From: Halobacillus litoralis
GTDB taxonomy: Bacteria; Bacillota; Bacilli; Bacillales; Halobacillaceae
Direction: 5' to 3'
Assembly (NCBI RefSeq): GCF_004101865.1
Contig: NZ_CP026118.1
Coordinates: forward strand, 2,373,001 to 2,437,000
Length of the DNA stretch: 64,000 nucleotides
Shown in pieces: positions 61,545 through 64,000 of the stretch. The position numbers and the translations under genes are program-made. The first letter of the stretch is position 1; the number at the start of each line of letters is the position of its first letter. The notes below the pieces were generated by a model. The model ran no database searches and was not told the origin of the DNA. It was given only the letters and a program-made list of their open reading frames with translations.

Positions 61545-62549
61545 ATGAAAACGGTGACTATTTCCGATGTTGCTACACACGCAAAGGTATCAAAGAGCAC
61601 AGTTTCTCAATATTTAAATAAACGATATGACTATATGGGTGAAAAGACGAAACAGAGAATTGAACTAGCAATTGAAGAATTGGGTTATCAACCTAATATT
61701 GTTGCACGAAGCCTTAAACAGAAATCTACAAAGACGATCGGAGTGATTGTAGCAAATATTCTACACAACTTCACAACAGAAGTAACAAGGGCGATTGAGG
61801 ATGTATGTATCAGTTCTGACTATCACACCATCATATGTAACGCAGATGATGACCCTGAAAAAGAAAAGCATTATATCGAAATGCTACGAGCGAAACAAGT
61901 AGATGGGCTGATCATCTTTCCTACAGGTGATAACAGAGGATTATATGAAAAAATGCTCAAGGATCGCTACCCTGTCATCTTTTTAGACCGCAAAGTGGAA
62001 GATATTCCTATTTCATCGATCTTATTAGATAATGAGATGGCTTCAGGCCTGGCTGTAGAACACTTCGTTCAAAAAGGTTACAGTCGTATCGGCATGATAA
62101 CCACTTCTATCATCAATCACATCACGCCGAGGTTAGAACGTATTCAGGGTTATGAAAAAGCCATTCATAAAGAAGGGCTTCCTTTTGTTGAAGAGTATGT
62201 GAAAAGTGCGGAGCCTACGAATATTCAGCGGGTGCTTGAAGAGTTATTGGACTTAGAAGAACCTCCTGAAGCAATCCTCGCCGGAAATGACCTTGTATTG
62301 ATCGAAATATTGAAATACGCAAAACAAAACGGTATGAAAATTCCTGAAGACCTGGCTGTAATTGGTATTGATGATGTTTCTTTTGCCAGCTTCTACACAC
62401 CAGCGATTACAACGGTGGCCCAACCAACATTTGAAATAGGAAAGATGGGGGCCGAAGCTTTACTGGATAAGATCAGGAATAACAAAGTAGAAGATGAACT
62501 TCTAAATTACAGATTCGATCCCCATTTGATGGTCAGAGACTCAGTTTAG
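61545..62549 (+). CDS. LacI-family repressor of the sugar-acid operon (KdgR-like)
   Basis: A 334-residue LacI-family regulator: helix-turn-helix at residues 4-25 (TISDVATHAKVSKSTVSQYL), then the periplasmic-binding-protein-like effector domain (IGVIVANILHNFTTEVTRAI, DGLIIFPTG, FLDRKVEDIP, IGIDDVSFASFY). B. subtilis KdgR is similar. GGAGAG precedes the ATG. It lies at the end of the operon whose start carries two CG-centred palindromes. KDG or KDPG is the expected inducer (inference). Confidence 0.87.
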   Translation: MKTVTISDVATHAKVSKSTVSQYLNKRYDYMGEKTKQRIELAIEELGYQPNIVARSLKQKSTKTIGVIVANILHNFTTEVTRAIEDVCISSDYHTIICNADDDPEKEKHYIEMLRAKQVDGLIIFPTGDNRGLYEKMLKDRYPVIFLDRKVEDIPISSILLDNEMASGLAVEHFVQKGYSRIGMITTSIINHITPRLERIQGYEKAIHKEGLPFVEEYVKSAEPTNIQRVLEELLDLEEPPEAILAGNDLVLIEILKYAKQNGMKIPEDLAVIGIDDVSFASFYTPAITTVAQPTFEIGKMGAEALLDKIRNNKVEDELLNYRFDPHLMVRDSV

Positions 62550-62766
62550 AGAAAACATATGAGGTGTTAGGTTGAATTTGCAATAACAGAGATTACGAAT
62601 TATTTTTGTTTGAAGAGAAATTCCCAGATGACAGTAGCTGGAGGAATTAATCCTCAATACCGCAGGTTTCAGCGTAACCCCACAACGGTCATGGTAGGAA
62701 TTGTAATCATAAAGCACGAAATCCTGTCCGTCATTGCTTTCAAATGAAAGGAGAGATAGAGTACCT

Positions 62767-63321
62767 ATGAAGCACATCATCCAAACAGTCTCCTGTGAAA
62801 TTCAAAGTGTTTTAGATAAAGTGGATACAAACAAGGCTGAGGAATTAGCTGAAATGATTTCCACAGCCACTCGTATTTTCGTCTCAGGCGAAGGACGATC
62901 TGGTTTGATGGGGAAAGCTTTCGCTATGCGGTTGATGCATAGTGGGTATGAAATTTACGTAACAGGAGAAACGATTACACCAAGTATTGAAAAAGATGAT
63001 TTATTAATTATTATTTCGGGATCAGGAGCCACCTCATCACTTCTTCAATATGCAATAAAGGCTCGTGAAAGTGGGGCACGTGTCGCTTTGGTGACGACAA
63101 ATCCTCAAGCAGTTATTGCCGATAATAGTGAAGTAATAGTTGAAATCCCTGCTGCCACTAAAAAACGACTCCCAAATGAACCTGAAACCATTCAGCCTCT
63201 TGGAAACCAATTTGACCAATCGGTTCACCTTCTCTTAGATGCCATTATTATTTATATATTAGAAAGATACCAGCAAGATTCTCATGAACAGATGACCGCC
63301 CGGCATACGAACTTGGAATAA
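62767..63321 (+). CDS. SIS-domain sugar-phosphate isomerase (HxlB-like)
   Basis: A 184-residue SIS-domain protein close in length and sequence to 6-phospho-3-hexuloisomerase: VFVSGEGRSGLMGKAFAMRL-type phosphate loop near 37-58, then YVTGETITPSIEKDDLLIII and GSGATSSLLQYAIKA near 83-100. AAAGGAGAG precedes ATG 62767. No HxlA gene is adjacent, so the ribulose-monophosphate pathway is not complete here. It may isomerise a sugar phosphate arising from the preceding pathway. Confidence 0.82.
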   Translation: MKHIIQTVSCEIQSVLDKVDTNKAEELAEMISTATRIFVSGEGRSGLMGKAFAMRLMHSGYEIYVTGETITPSIEKDDLLIIISGSGATSSLLQYAIKARESGARVALVTTNPQAVIADNSEVIVEIPAATKKRLPNEPETIQPLGNQFDQSVHLLLDAIIIYILERYQQDSHEQMTARHTNLE

Positions 63322-63533
63322 ATACGTTTTGAATATCTTTTCCTGTCTCCTCAGACACTTTCGGATATCGCTGTCTATCTTTCCTGAGGAACCCCCCCCC
63401 CACTTTACAAAAGTGAATGAGTGGGAACAGGAAGCTGCAGATGTTCCACGTGAAACAAAAGAAATAATAGAGCGCTAAGTGAATATACTCTTGTGTGGAT
63501 TTTTTCGGGGTAAAAATCATAGTTCAGAATAAT
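63322..63533. other. Intergenic region with C10 homopolymer and parS
   Basis: The stretch between the SIS gene and the S-box promoter. A run of ten C (63392-63401) occurs before the parS site. I find no gene or terminator with a clear U-tract. Confidence 0.4.
63442..63457. promoter_or_regulatory. parS centromere site (ParB/Spo0J binding)
   Basis: TGTTCCACGTGAAACA matches the Bacillus parS consensus TGTTnCACGTGAAACA at every position. Such sites cluster near oriC, load ParB (Spo0J) and condensin, and place the origin. It is intergenic, which fits. A degenerate copy (TGTTTCATGTGAAATC) lies at 63747-63762. Confidence 0.9.
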
Positions 63534-63562
63534 TTGTCACTTTCTGGTTCTTCCTGTATAGT
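63534..63562 (+). promoter_or_regulatory. Promoter of the S-box transcript
   Basis: -35 TTGTCA (63534-63539) and -10 TATAGT (63557-63562) are separated by 17 bp. Transcription would begin about 20 nt before the SAM aptamer. Confidence 0.7.
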
Positions 63563-63586
63563 AGAATTTAAAATCAAATACATTGT

Positions 63587-63688
63587 TTCTTATCCAGAAA
63601 GGTGGAGGGACTGGCCCGGTGAAACCTTAGCAGCAGACTTTCGATAGTACTGTGCTAATTCCAGAAGCGATTTGCTTGGAGATAAGAA
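63587..63688 (+). ncRNA. SAM-I riboswitch (S-box) aptamer
   Basis: TTCTTATC and GATAAGAA form the P1 stem. Within lie the conserved AGAAAGGTGGAGGGACTGGC segment and the CGGTGAAACCTTAGCAGC segment. These are S-box core elements. SAM binding frees the downstream terminator and stops transcription of methionine genes. Confidence 0.95.
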
Positions 63689-63711
63689 GAGAAAATGATT
63701 CGTATTCCATT

Positions 63712-63747
63712 CAGCCCCTCTTCTTATATAGAAGAGGGGTTGTTTTT
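63712..63747 (+). terminator. S-box-controlled terminator
   Basis: AGCCCCTCTTC pairs with GAAGAGGGGTT around TTATATA and is followed by GTTTTTGTTT. It is the expression platform of the SAM riboswitch. Confidence 0.88.
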
Positions 63748-63788
63748 GTTTCATGTGAAATCATAAATCATAAGGAAGGGATGAGTCC

Positions 63789-64000
63789 ATGTCAGTATCA
63801 ACAGAAAGAAATGTGAAGAGAGCACCATTCAAAGGAGATCATGTCGGCAGCTTTTTACGTCCTGAACGTCTCAAACAAGCACGCGCAAAGCAGGAGAGAG
63901 GAGAGATTACAGAACAGGAATTAAGAAATATTGAAGATGAAGAGATTATTAAATTAGTAGAAAAGCAAAAGGAAGCGGGTCTGAAAGCTGTAACGGACGG
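63789..64000 (+). CDS. MetE-like methionine synthase family protein, N-terminal part
   Basis: Only the first 70 codons are present; the gene runs off the right edge. MSVSTERNVKRAPFKGDHVG and SFLRPERLKQAR are the start of the short cobalamin-independent methionine synthase-like family (YxjG/YxjH in B. subtilis), which lacks the N-terminal half of MetE. AAGGAAGGGAT precedes the ATG. The SAM riboswitch upstream agrees with methionine-related function. The zinc site is beyond the window. Confidence 0.88.
   Translation, partial: MSVSTERNVKRAPFKGDHVGSFLRPERLKQARAKQERGEITEQELRNIEDEEIIKLVEKQKEAGLKAVTD

Noticed and set aside
1..64000. CRISPR arrays, rRNA, tRNA, prophage or intact insertion sequence
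   Set aside because: I looked for spaced direct repeats, tRNA arms, integrase and transposase genes and saw none.

Overview
The window looks like chromosome from a low-to-moderate-GC Bacillaceae, most likely a moderate halophile of the Halobacillus type. The evidence is strong Shine-Dalgarno sequences before almost every gene, Bacillus-type operators (Rex, Zur, cre, S-box), mqo, and many Bacillus-only small families such as DUF3231, YisL, DUF3311 and DUF421. A perfect 16-bp parS centromere site (63442-63457) and rlmH, which sits near oriC in many Bacilli, suggest an origin-proximal position. I see no rRNA, tRNA, CRISPR, prophage or intact insertion sequence.

Region by region. 1-2.4 kb: a partial NADH oxidase gene with a Rex box, a NUDIX gene and an M48 protease. 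2.5-8.8 kb: a sigma-54 activator and the ketone-body operon it probably controls (scoA-scoB-bdh-thiolase-GntP permease), with enhancer palindromes and a -24/-12 promoter. Four copies of a palindrome family with compensatory base changes punctuate 0.4-9.4 kb. 9-11 kb: rlmH and dus. 11.6-14.9 kb: an amidohydrolase/DUF3311/symporter operon. 15.6-19 kb: a UvrA-like ABC ATPase and a divergent double-MerR regulator. 19-26.6 kb: DUF421, a CLC-F-like channel, a TetR/DJ-1/DUF2306 unit, YisL, DUF3231 and LrgAB. 26.7-30.1 kb: a zinc-uptake regulon (znuC-znuB-zur, znuA, plus a 27-residue micro-ORF) with three Zur boxes. 30.4-35.5 kb: a membrane protein, an XRE regulator, a ZIP transporter and a run of small orphan membrane proteins, some with unusual starts. 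35.7-45.5 kb: mqo behind a foldable leader, orphan genes, an aminopeptidase, an ArsR-SRPBCC-reductase operon and several broken small genes. 45.5-52.5 kb: four regulator/transporter modules (TetR-MFS, MFS-TetR, AKR, HxlR-MFS). 52.6-63.3 kb: an acid-sugar operon (KDG kinase, LDH2-type dehydrogenase, TRAP DctPQM, Zn-dehydrogenase, UxuA, UxuB, KDPG aldolase, LacI regulator, SIS isomerase) behind LacI-type operators and cre sites. 63.4-64 kb: parS, then a SAM riboswitch ahead of a partial MetE-like gene.

Genes working together. Hydroxybutyrate or acetoacetate is taken up, oxidised, activated with CoA and cleaved to acetyl-CoA. Zur represses zinc import through ZnuA/B/C. Sugar acids are captured by DctPQM, funnelled to mannonate, dehydrated to KDG, phosphorylated and split to pyruvate and glyceraldehyde-3-phosphate.

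Many genes here are interrupted: frameshifts in znuC and the DUF2306 gene, in-frame stops in a ferredoxin-reductase-like gene and a DUF4083-like gene, GNAT and NUDIX remnants, and ATA and CTG apparent starts. Some lie in homopolymers and may be sequencing errors, so I flag them as interruptions, not proven pseudogenes.
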